Assembly: GCA_019359395.1 (NCBI GenBank)
Contig: JAHHHK010000017.1
Span: 62,001-126,000, forward strand
Origin: Komarekiella atlantica HA4396-MV6
GTDB taxonomy: Bacteria > Cyanobacteriota > Cyanobacteriia > Cyanobacteriales > Nostocaceae
Direction of reading: 5' to 3'
DNA length: 64,000 nucleotides
Shown: positions 17,797 through 25,573 of the stretch, piece by piece
Position numbering within the stretch: position 1 is the first letter of the stretch
Layout: each line of letters opens with the position of its first letter
The notes under the pieces: generated by a model
What the model was told of the DNA's origin: nothing
Seen by the model: the letters and a program-made list of their open reading frames with translations, nothing else
Databases searched by the model: none
Made by a program: the position numbers and the translations under genes

Positions 17797-18354
17797 CTAA
17801 CTCGATGCTGAGTTAGCTGTTTCGGAGGCTTTCGCAGCTGGTGGAAAACCACCCATGCGAATCTCAGAAGTGAAAGAAGCTATACTAAAGCCGTCAGAAT
17901 GCTTTAATACACTGGCCCGCATTCGTAAATTAGGACTAGCAAACCACAGGCGTTCCTCAGACCAGATGGTTTCATACTCTGTAGTTAAGGTCAAAGCACC
18001 ATCACTGTCTATCTTGTACCGTCTGGCTACTGGGGCTGTCTCGGTATGATCCATTTCCCGTAGTAACTTCCCCTCGGCGGGATTATCTGTATCGGGTACT
18101 GAAACCAAGACAGTAGAACCATTGGATTTTTCTGGCTCCGTGCCGTTCCAAGTAACTCTAGCGCCACAGGATGCTGAATCAGGAGCAATTTCGTACAGTT
18201 GACACAGCTTAATCACCTCTGGATGATCTGCTGCTAGCGTCTCAATGATGATGTCTGACTTGCCATGTTCAAATTGCTTATCAGCCAAATGATGACTAGT
18301 ACGATGGGAAAACCATTTACCTGCACTCAACTGAAAAAATTCTTCAATATTCAT
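17797..18354 (-). CDS. cpcS: CpcS/CpeS-type phycobiliprotein chromophore lyase
   Basis: The 185-aa product is an S/U-type lyase that attaches a bilin to a Cys of phycobiliprotein subunits by a thioether bond. The diagnostic N-terminus [23 protein letters not shown] is followed by the beta-barrel strands of the lipocalin-like fold ([43 protein letters not shown]). It lies 68 nt downstream of the NblB-like HEAT gene on the same strand, so the two may be co-transcribed. Which subunit and site it serves cannot be told from sequence; CpeS, CpcS and CpcU share this fold. Confidence 0.85.
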   Translation of the reverse strand: MNIEEFFQLSAGKWFSHRTSHHLADKQFEHGKSDIIIETLAADHPEVIKLCQLYEIAPDSASCGARVTWNGTEPEKSNGSTVLVSVPDTDNPAEGKLLREMDHTETAPVARRYKIDSDGALTLTTEYETIWSEERLWFASPNLRMRASVLKHSDGFSIASFTSEIRMGGFPPAAKASETANSASS

Positions 18355-18422
18355 GAATGAAATTACCCTGCATCAAAATGCGAAAAACCCCACTTATTAT
18401 TAAAAGGTAGTAGGAGCTGATA

Positions 18423-19103
18423 TTAAGCTTGATTGCCTGTTTCCTCAAGTTTTTTAAGAGAAAACCTTGCTGCTTCAGCAACGTGGTTGTGATTGTCTTT
18501 TTCTAAATATTTTAAAGCAGAGATACTCTTGGGAGTAGGAAGATGACCCAAAGCTTCTGCAAGACGTTGCCTTACTAACCAATCATCTGATTGAGCAAAG
18601 CGCAGGATTTGATCTACGGAATCAATGTCTTGAATTTCTCCTAAAGCGGAGATTGCAGCTTGTTGCAAGACTACTTCTTCGCTATCCAACGCCTTAATGA
18701 GGACTTCGTGGGCGCGGGGGTCTTTAATATTGCCTAGAGAAACGGCTGCACTAAAGCGTACTAACCAATCAGTATCTTCATAAAATGCCCGTGAAAGCAC
18801 CTCAAAGGCTCTGACGTCACCCAAATATCCTAAAGCACCAGCGGCATCAGCACGAATACCATAATCTGGATCGGTTTCTAGTATTCTGACTAAAAGTGGA
18901 TAAGATTCTTCGGTAGGCTTGATTCCCAAGGCAAATATTGCCATAGAGCGTAGTTGCAGAGATTCATCATCTAATACCTTTTTAATCAAAGGTACTGCGT
19001 CTTCAGGAGAAACGTGACGCAGATTAGCAAGGGCTACCATGCGATCGCGCAAATTCGGACTTTCTAACTGAGCAGAGATTTCCTGTAAGGTTAGAGCGGT
19101 CAT
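18423..19103 (-). CDS. nblB: HEAT-repeat protein, NblB-like
   Basis: The 226-aa all-helical protein is made of about six HEAT/PBS-lyase-type repeats. Examples are LRDRMVALANLRHVSPEDAVPLIKKVL, YGIRADAAGALGYLGDVRAFEVLS and WLVRFSAAVSLGNIKDPRAHEVLIKAL. Size and repeat style fit NblB, the cyanobacterial factor required for phycobilisome breakdown under stress, which is related to bilin lyases of the CpcE/F type. The neighbouring cpcS-type gene and nblA 5 kb away support a phycobilisome role. Other short HEAT proteins are similar, so the symbol is tentative. Confidence 0.65.
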   Translation of the reverse strand: MTALTLQEISAQLESPNLRDRMVALANLRHVSPEDAVPLIKKVLDDESLQLRSMAIFALGIKPTEESYPLLVRILETDPDYGIRADAAGALGYLGDVRAFEVLSRAFYEDTDWLVRFSAAVSLGNIKDPRAHEVLIKALDSEEVVLQQAAISALGEIQDIDSVDQILRFAQSDDWLVRQRLAEALGHLPTPKSISALKYLEKDNHNHVAEAARFSLKKLEETGNQA

Positions 19104-19295
19104 TTAGTTAAATTAGCGTTTCTTTACTTATCTTTAATTTACCTGATTCGCCCATCAGGCTGTCGCCATACTGAAGTAGCATTTTGCCTACTTTACGGGA
19201 TGGCTCGATTATGAATGACAGAAGTTGAGTAATGAAGCTAATTTGTCTACATGACTGAAAAACTAGTTTTTTAGCGTGAGATATCATCTAATTCA

Positions 19296-20558
19296 TTACC
19301 TGCCGCGATCGCGTTCCAAATCATCGATGACTTTTTGTAAATACCATTCCTCTGACATTCCAGGATAATAATCTTGTTTTTGATCAATCAATCTTTGAGC
19401 TATTTCCCAATATCCCCCAACTAGTCGCAAAAGTCGTTGACGTAGTAAGTTATCTTTTTGCTTTTTGGATTCCGGGCTGAATTTCTGAATTTTTTCGAGA
19501 CTATTTAAAACTTGTTGGTAATTTTCCCAATCTTCTTGTTCACAAAAAATACTTGCTGCTCGTTGATAATCTTCCACAGCGTTTTGCATTTCTTCTAATA
19601 AAGTATAGGCAATGCCGCGATTATAGTAAGCTTGGGCATCATTGGGATTAATTTGTAATACTTGATTGTAATCTTTAATCGCACTCAGATAATTGCCCAT
19701 TGCCCGATAGACATTACCTCTGGCAACATACACTAAGATATCCTGCGGTTGTATCTGGAGTGCTTGGTTAAAATCTGCGATCGCTCCTTGATGATCACCT
19801 AACAAATAACGTGCTTTGCCTCGGTTACGATAGACAATTGCATCTTGAAAATTTAGTTTTAGTGCTTGATTGAAATCTGCGATCGCTTCTCGATAATTCC
19901 CGATTTTACAACGCACAACCCCACGACAGCAGTAAGCTTGGGCATCTTGCGAATCTGCTTGTAACACCCAGTTTAAATCAGCGATTGCCTCTCGCGTATC
20001 TCCCTTTTCAGCTTTTTCTAATAATTGGGTGAAGTAATCGTTTGTAGATAGAATCGGTGTATTTTTAATTGATTTAACAGCTAGTTTTTCTGGTGGTTGT
20101 AGCTTTTTAATCTGTTCTAGACAGAGGCGACAATTTTCTTTATCCTGTTGCTCTAAATATAATTGTGCTGCTTTTTTAAAATTAGCGATCGCATCTTGAA
20201 TATACCCTTGTTTGCGCCGCACAATTCCCCGCAGACTATAAGCAGCCGCATAATTTAAATTCAGACGAATAGCGCGTTCAACATCTTCCAGTGCTCCTGG
20301 CAGATTTTTCAGGGCTACCCTTGCTAATCCACGACAATAATATGCCTCCATACTTTCAGGATTAAGCTTGATAGCTTCGGTGTAATCTGAAACAGCCTGA
20401 AGAATTGCGCCTAAGTCGTAATATGCTAAACCTCGCTGAAAGTAAGCTTCAGCAAAGTAAGGTATTAGTTGCAAAGCGTGGTTAAATTCCTCAATTGCAC
20501 CAGCATAGTCTTGTTGTTTGGCTTTTTCTAATCCTTTATAGTAAAATTCGTCATTCAT
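19296..20558 (-). CDS. Tetratricopeptide repeat protein
   Basis: The 420-aa protein consists mostly of about nine to ten TPR units of 34 residues, in two blocks (about 2-150 and 170-345). Typical units are AEAYFQRGLAYYDLGAILQAVSDYTEAIKLNP and AIVYRNRGKARYLLGDHQGAIADFNQALQIQP. The blocks are split by a short linker (about 150-170), and the C-terminal 70 residues are charged and helical. There is no signal peptide or catalytic domain, so it is probably a cytosolic protein-interaction scaffold. Partners are unknown. The internal repeats are also visible as recurrent gcgatcgc octamers in the DNA. Confidence 0.85.
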   Translation of the reverse strand: MNDEFYYKGLEKAKQQDYAGAIEEFNHALQLIPYFAEAYFQRGLAYYDLGAILQAVSDYTEAIKLNPESMEAYYCRGLARVALKNLPGALEDVERAIRLNLNYAAAYSLRGIVRRKQGYIQDAIANFKKAAQLYLEQQDKENCRLCLEQIKKLQPPEKLAVKSIKNTPILSTNDYFTQLLEKAEKGDTREAIADLNWVLQADSQDAQAYCCRGVVRCKIGNYREAIADFNQALKLNFQDAIVYRNRGKARYLLGDHQGAIADFNQALQIQPQDILVYVARGNVYRAMGNYLSAIKDYNQVLQINPNDAQAYYNRGIAYTLLEEMQNAVEDYQRAASIFCEQEDWENYQQVLNSLEKIQKFSPESKKQKDNLLRQRLLRLVGGYWEIAQRLIDQKQDYYPGMSEEWYLQKVIDDLERDRGR

Positions 20559-20812
20559 AGCATTTTTTTAGGTTGAATCAGTTAGTTTAATTTCAGAAGG
20601 CGTTCGCCCTTAATATTTGAAGTATTCAGTGTAACTTTGATTCACTTTCTATTTTCGGTAAAACAAAACTAATATGTTACCGTAAATTTTTGTAAATAGT
20701 ATATACCCAATGGAATATTATACACTTCCAAAGTTTGGAGTTAGGTTTAGTCTAAACCTACGCTAAAACAATAATATATAAACTTTTGTTCTCTTAATGA
20801 TACTTCGTACTC

Positions 20813-21961
20813 ATGAAAATTAGAACTATTACGACAGGTATATCACTTAAATCTCTAAATGAGATAAAAAAGATTAAGCAAGCAGCTGAGTTTAATCAGC
20901 AAGCAAAGGCCTTTTTTGAGCTACAAGGTTACGAAGTACAAACCACTAGAATATCTACTAATGCTTGGGCAGAATATTTACAAGGATTATCAACAGTTGA
21001 AAGTATCAGTAAAATTCAAAATTTAGAACAAGTTTGTCAAAATCTTAACATTAGCTTTTTCAATATTGGTTATGCAAGCCAACCTGAAACTATAGCTATA
21101 GTTCCAGATTTTAACAAAAGTACATCTATGATTTACTCCTCAAGCAAAATTGGCGATCGCCAAACTGGTATAAGTATTGAAAATGCTTGGGAATCTGCAA
21201 AAGCGATTAAACGTATTTCTCAAGAAACAGAAAATGGCTATGGCAATTTTCGCTTCTGCGTATGGGCAAACTGTCAACCAGGTATTCCCTTTTTTCCTAC
21301 TTCTTATCATGTAGGAAATACCTCTTTCGCTATAGGCTTAGAATTAGGTAGTTTGGTAATGCAAGCCTTTACCCAAGCTAATAATATACAAGTGGCAGAA
21401 ACCAACCTGCAATCCCTATTGGAAGTTGAATTAAAAAAGATTGCTGCGATCGCTGAAAAAATCTCTGATAAATTTGATATTGTATATAGAGGTATTGATA
21501 CATCTCTTACACCATCATTAGATAAACAGAATAGTATTGCTGTTGCTTATGAAGTACTAATGAATGGCAAGTTTGGACATCAAGGAACATTAGCAATTTC
21601 TGGTATGCTAACTCGTGTCTTGAAAAGTGTATCAGTAAAAATCTGTGGCTACTCTGGTCTTATGCTTCCAGTTTGTGAAGATGTCGGTTTGGCTGCAAGA
21701 GCTAACGAGCAGACCTATAATATTACTAATTTATTATTGTATTCGGCAGTTTGTGGCTGTGGACTAGATACAGTTCCGATTCCGGGTGATATCACAATAA
21801 AAAAGATTGCAGCACTATTAATTGATATGGCAACTTTAGCTATTAAGCTAGATAAGCCACTATCCGCAAGATTATTTCCGATACCGGATAAAAAAGCTGG
21901 GGAAATGACTGCGTTCAATTCCCCATATCTCGTAGATTGTAAAATATTTCTAGTTGACTAA
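20813..21961 (+). CDS. DUF711 family protein
   Basis: This 382-aa protein matches DUF711 (UPF0210 type). It opens MKIRTITTGISL and ends with the conserved GCGLDTVPIPGDITIKKIAALLIDMATLAIKLDKPLSARLFPIP. A glycine-rich VGNTSFAIGLELGS stretch lies mid-protein. Members look like radical- or thiol-type cytosolic enzymes related to DUF711/YfiH-like folds, but no reaction is established, so I assign none. It is somewhat shorter than the 440-450 aa bacterial members. It is transcribed alone and converges with the oxygenase gene. Confidence 0.75.
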   Translation: MKIRTITTGISLKSLNEIKKIKQAAEFNQQAKAFFELQGYEVQTTRISTNAWAEYLQGLSTVESISKIQNLEQVCQNLNISFFNIGYASQPETIAIVPDFNKSTSMIYSSSKIGDRQTGISIENAWESAKAIKRISQETENGYGNFRFCVWANCQPGIPFFPTSYHVGNTSFAIGLELGSLVMQAFTQANNIQVAETNLQSLLEVELKKIAAIAEKISDKFDIVYRGIDTSLTPSLDKQNSIAVAYEVLMNGKFGHQGTLAISGMLTRVLKSVSVKICGYSGLMLPVCEDVGLAARANEQTYNITNLLLYSAVCGCGLDTVPIPGDITIKKIAALLIDMATLAIKLDKPLSARLFPIPDKKAGEMTAFNSPYLVDCKIFLVD

Positions 21962-22030
21962 AACAGCAAGTATTAGAATTATTTAGGACTGACGCGAGAG
22001 TTATGGAATAATAAACCGCAGAGGCGCAGC

Positions 22031-22071
22031 GAAAAGTTTGCGCGTCCGGGTTTCCCGGCGCAAAACTTTTC
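22031..22071. repeat. Imperfect inverted repeat between convergent genes
   Basis: Arms gaaaagtttgcgc (22031-22043) and gcgcaaaacttttc (22058-22071) pair with one bulge, and an inner hairpin ccggg/cccgg (22046-22058) sits at the tip. The flanks ccgcagaggcgcagc and aaggacacggag suggest an interspersed element. It may also terminate both neighbouring genes. Confidence 0.6.
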
Positions 22072-22125
22072 AAGACAAAGGACACGGAGAAGTAGAAGTT
22101 TGAGAGATATTTTGCGTAAGTTCTA

Positions 22126-22794
22126 TTATTCAGAAAGCAGACTGGGGGAAGTTAGAACAAAAACGTCTCTCGTTCCCTGAGCGTCCGTGAGTGGTTTTAT
22201 GGGAGTAGTGAAGTGGAAAAAGTCATGATCGTTGACTAATAATAGTTCTCCTGGATTTAGAATTTTACTAAACACAGGCTTTTCTTTTTTAGCAGTGTAT
22301 AAATGTGTTTCTCCGCCTTGAATATTATCTCTATCAACGGAGAAAATAGCAATAAAATCAGTGCCGTCTTGATGGATACCTTCCGGCGCTGGATTACCTA
22401 AATTATCGGGTGAACAGATAGTTCTAATTTGATGAACTCCGATTTCAGCTTCAGGATGGAGTTTACAGGAATCACTAAATGCTAAAACCAGATTTTTAAA
22501 GATATCAAGTTCTATGAGTGTATCATCTAATTCTGCAAACTCTCTTTTGAGATCACCCAATAATGGATTATATTCTTTGCTTTGGAAGAGGTAGCCATGA
22601 GGTAGCTTGATTAAATTATCTCTAGAAACTATGAACCTAGATAATCTTCTCAAACGATAGTTACCTTTGATATAAGGGTCAACAGGTAATTCGTTAAAAA
22701 ATTGCTTAAAACCTTCTAAATTGATTGAATTTACCTTTCTCAGGGTAAATAGAAAGGCATATTCTAATTCCGTTAATTCCCATACTTTTTGCAT
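22126..22794 (-). CDS. 2-oxoglutarate/Fe(II) dioxygenase family protein
   Basis: The 222-aa protein resembles the 2OG-Fe_Oxy_2 family, which includes free amino acid hydroxylases such as isoleucine dioxygenase. The iron triad is probably His141, Asp143 (GIHQDGTD) and His194 (DHDFFHFTTP). Arg209 (GTRDVFVL) could bind 2-oxoglutarate. A strong ribosome site aaggaggt lies about 8 nt before the ATG. A leader hairpin (cctccc/gggagg, 22822-22847) sits 30-50 nt upstream. The gene stands alone and the substrate is unknown. Confidence 0.8.
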   Translation of the reverse strand: MQKVWELTELEYAFLFTLRKVNSINLEGFKQFFNELPVDPYIKGNYRLRRLSRFIVSRDNLIKLPHGYLFQSKEYNPLLGDLKREFAELDDTLIELDIFKNLVLAFSDSCKLHPEAEIGVHQIRTICSPDNLGNPAPEGIHQDGTDFIAIFSVDRDNIQGGETHLYTAKKEKPVFSKILNPGELLLVNDHDFFHFTTPIKPLTDAQGTRDVFVLTSPSLLSE

Positions 22795-23096
22795 AGGATT
22801 TACCTCCTTGCATGTTTAAATCCTCCCGAATTTTTCTTTATGGGAGGCTTATACTATTAAGTATATGCTACTTTTTATTAAAATGTCGTAAAAACAACTA
22901 CATAAATTGACAATTTGTGATATTAGAAAGACAATTCAAATGTAGTTACAGCACTTTTCCACAAGTCCCTACAAACAAGCTCTACTTTGGCAAGCTTCCA
23001 AAAAGCAGTAGAGTGTATGCGCTATCAGTTTTAGTTTTCCAAAGAAGAATTACAGCAAAATCGGCGTATATTTACTAGCAGTACCAAAGTTCCATA
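22795..23096. other. Divergent promoter region, oxygenase/sfsA
   Basis: No gene is seen in 302 bp. On the minus strand a hairpin (22822-22847) overlaps the leader of the oxygenase gene just upstream of its Shine-Dalgarno. I see no other motif that I can name. Confidence 0.45.
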
Positions 23097-23822
23097 ATGA
23101 TTGATTGGCTTTACCGTTATCCACCTCTGTATCCTGGTATTTTGCTCAAGCGCTACAAGCGCTTTTTTGCTGACGTTCAACTCGTTTCTGGCGAAGTAGT
23201 GACAGCACACTGTCCAAATACAGGGCCAATGACTGGAGTATCGACACCTGGAAGTGCGGTACAGCTTTCCAAAAGCGATAATCTTAACCGCAAACTGGCT
23301 TACACCTTGGAACTGATTCAGGTGCATGATAATGAGCCGACTTGGGTAGGCATAAATACTGTTTTGCCCAATCGATTGGTGAAGCTAGCTCTAGCAAAAC
23401 AACTTTTCCCAGAATTGGGCGACTATAGCCAAATCAGGGGTGAAGTAGTTTATGGGCAAGATAAAAAAAGTCGGGTAGATTTTTTCTTGACAGGGAGTGA
23501 TGAGTATCGCCCGATTTATTTAGAAGTGAAAAACACAACTTGGGCGCATGGGAGATTAGCAGTATTTCCCGACACAGAGACGACAAGAGGACAAAAGCAC
23601 TTGCGAGAACTGACGGCGCTGCTACCCCTAACTCGTGCGGTGATGCTTTACTTTATTAATCGGGGAGATTGTACTGAGTTTGCCCCCGGCGATATCACAG
23701 ACCCTATATATGGTAAGTTGTTGCGAGCTGCGATCGCTCTCGGTTTAGAAGTCTTACCCTGCCGTTTTGACGTGTCTCCAGAAGGCATCCGTTATCTGGG
23801 TTTGGCAAAGCTAAAAATTTAA
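23097..23822 (+). CDS. sfsA: SfsA family DNA/RNA nuclease-like protein
   Basis: This 241-aa protein is SfsA, first described as a sugar fermentation stimulation protein, and carries an OB-like N-domain plus a nuclease-like C-domain. Diagnostic stretches are LLKRYKRFFADVQL, VTAHCPNTGPMTG, KSRVDFFL and YLEVKNTTWA, with the conserved Asp, Glu and Lys of a PD-(D/E)xK-like site, then FPDTETTRGQKHLREL. Length is normal. It stands alone upstream of nblA. The physiological role in cyanobacteria is not established. Confidence 0.92.
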   Translation: MIDWLYRYPPLYPGILLKRYKRFFADVQLVSGEVVTAHCPNTGPMTGVSTPGSAVQLSKSDNLNRKLAYTLELIQVHDNEPTWVGINTVLPNRLVKLALAKQLFPELGDYSQIRGEVVYGQDKKSRVDFFLTGSDEYRPIYLEVKNTTWAHGRLAVFPDTETTRGQKHLRELTALLPLTRAVMLYFINRGDCTEFAPGDITDPIYGKLLRAAIALGLEVLPCRFDVSPEGIRYLGLAKLKI

Positions 23823-23953
23823 TTACACAATAATACTTCTGCATTCCTCTGTGTTCCTCTGCGTTTCCCTTTGCGTTCCTACCCTGCGGGAAGGCGAAGC
23901 GCCTATGCGTTAAAAGCTAACACCTCATCATCTCAACTTTGTAAATTTTTTGT

Positions 23954-23959
23954 TATACT
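23954..23959 (+). promoter_or_regulatory. Possible extended -10 promoter of nblA
   Basis: tgttatact carries an extended -10 (TGn plus TATACT at 23954-23959) about 150 nt before the nblA ATG. No good -35 box is visible. The predicted leader contains a stem acaccca (23985-23991)/tgggtgt (24019-24025), so the messenger may be structured. Confidence 0.35.
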
Positions 23960-24106
23960 AGTTAATATAAATTTACAGAAGCTCACACCCACAAAGAAGG
24001 GAAGACCCTCAAGCTCAATGGGTGTACCGCTCAGTTCATCTAGCTGCAAATCAAGTTAGTTAGCATTGACCTTCTAGTTTTCACCAATTTGGCACAGGAG
24101 CCAGTA

Positions 24107-24304
24107 ATGAACCAACCCATGAAATTATCTTTAGAACAAGAATTTAGCCTCCGTTGCTTTGCCGACCAAGTACAGCAAATGTCTCGTGAACAATCCCAGG
24201 CGTTATTACTCATGCTGTATGAGCGGATGATGATTCAAGAAAAGACTTACCAGCAATTGCTCAAGCATGAGTGGGAACTAGATTCCGACGCAATTCCTGG
24301 ATAA
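24107..24304 (+). CDS. nblA: Phycobilisome degradation protein NblA
   Basis: NblA is a small adaptor that binds phycobiliproteins and a Clp chaperone and drives phycobilisome breakdown under nitrogen or other starvation. The 65-aa product MNQPMKLSLEQEFSLRCFA...YERMMIQEKTYQQLLKHEWELD has the family's helix-turn-helix layout and its conserved LKH near the C-terminus. ATG 24107 is chosen because aggag lies 6 nt upstream; an upstream in-frame TTG at 24089 is rejected. A possible extended -10 and a structured leader precede it. It is near an NblB-like gene and a bilin lyase gene, and a MITE-like element follows. Confidence 0.93.
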   Translation: MNQPMKLSLEQEFSLRCFADQVQQMSREQSQALLLMLYERMMIQEKTYQQLLKHEWELDSDAIPG

Positions 24305-24366
24305 AGCAAGGAAGTAAATATGTGGTTGATGGCGTTGAAATCCAACCGTATGCGAGTTTTACTTTA

Positions 24367-24537
24367 ATAGACCTCTTGCATAAATGCTTAAATTGTCATG
24401 TTGAGCGGAGCGAAACATAGGAGTGAGATTCTTCCCTACGGAACCAAGGCGTAGTTTGCTTCCCCGCAGGGCTACACTCCACTACGTTCTGGTCAGAATG
24501 ACACTCATAATTTTCGGACTTTTGCAAGAGGTCTAAT
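24367..24537. mobile_element. MITE-like element after nblA
   Basis: Ends are inverted: atagacctcttgcataa at 24367 and ttttgcaagaggtctaat at 24520-24537 (agacctcttgca shared). The 170-bp interior has no ORF. Part of it (gtcatgttgagcggagcgaaac...gagattctt) resembles the element at 43609-43720. Similar 'cttgcaaaa' ends occur near 44445, 45086 and 59939-60010. Transposition would need a transposase from elsewhere. Confidence 0.65.
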
Positions 24538-24575
24538 GAACGTCCAACCACTCTTCTATCAGTTCAGTCAGTCGA

Positions 24576-25322
24576 TTAATTTTGGCAACTTAAATGTGAC
24601 GAGTAGAACGCTACTATTTCAGACCAAGCAGAGGTAGCAGCAGCAGAATCGTAGCGATAACCGTCATCGCGCATGAAGGTATGTTCTGCTTCATACAAGA
24701 AAGTTTTGTGAGATACCCCAGCATTTTCCAGTGCTTTAATTAAGGTTTGACGGTCATTTTCCGGTATATGTGGGTCAAGAGTACCCAACACAATTAGCAT
24801 CTCGCCTTTAATTTCACTCACCCGCTGGATTGTATCAGCTACTCCCTTACCTAACTTACCACTGGGAATACCAGTAGGATAACAGCAAACTGTTGCCTTA
24901 ACTTCACTCATGAAAGCTGCTCTAAAAGCTAAGTGTCCACCAATACAAAAACCGAGAGTGCCTATTTGTCCTGGAGAAACTGAACTCTCTGTTTTCAGAA
25001 ATTCAATCACAGCACGGCAATCAGCATCATAATCAGTTATCAGAGTTCGACGAGCATTATCATTGCCCCGCATCCGTCCAATATCGTCTGGCTCAATTAC
25101 TGCACCAACTGGCTCAGTTCGATGGAAAATTTCCGGGGCTGCCACTACATAGCCATATCCTGCTAAGTAGTTAGCTAGGCGAATCATTGCACCACCTAAC
25201 TGATAAATATCACTAAGAAACAGAATGCTTGGGTAAATTCCCGTTGCCTTGGGAGCCGCTACATAAACGCGCATTAAACTGTCGTCTACTCTCAACTCGA
25301 CATTGCGTTTGATGATTTGCAC
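24576..25322 (-). CDS. Dienelactone hydrolase family protein
   Basis: The 248-aa alpha/beta hydrolase has the thiol nucleophile Cys126 in LGFCIGGH, Asp183 in GTLDPHIP and His214 in AEHTFM, the Cys-Asp-His triad of dienelactone hydrolases. The length is typical and there is no signal peptide, so it is cytosolic. In cyanobacteria such genes are common orphan esterases. No catechol-pathway genes are nearby, so a real dienelactone substrate is doubtful. It is on the same strand as the PhoD-like gene upstream but 251 nt away. Confidence 0.85.
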   Translation of the reverse strand: MQIIKRNVELRVDDSLMRVYVAAPKATGIYPSILFLSDIYQLGGAMIRLANYLAGYGYVVAAPEIFHRTEPVGAVIEPDDIGRMRGNDNARRTLITDYDADCRAVIEFLKTESSVSPGQIGTLGFCIGGHLAFRAAFMSEVKATVCCYPTGIPSGKLGKGVADTIQRVSEIKGEMLIVLGTLDPHIPENDRQTLIKALENAGVSHKTFLYEAEHTFMRDDGYRYDSAAATSAWSEIVAFYSSHLSCQN

Positions 25323-25573
25323 TTTTCTGTCTCCATCTGGTGCTTGCTTTGATTAGCTTCACCGCTCGTTTTCGCTTTTGCTATTTTTCTAAAGCGAATC
25401 AACGTATGCTTCACCGCGTTGAACAAGCTAAATTTCATCTATGTTTAGCAAATGCACCCTTGACACTCCATTGCACTGTATAAATCTACCTTGACTATCA
25501 CCCAAAAATAGTATTAGTTACTACATTTTGGGGCTGAATGTTCATTTTGTTGGTGCGATCGCGCGAAAATTAA

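Noticed and set aside
24089-24106. TTG start of nblA
   Set aside because: The ATG at 24107 has a good Shine-Dalgarno at 24096-24100 and matches the family N-terminus.
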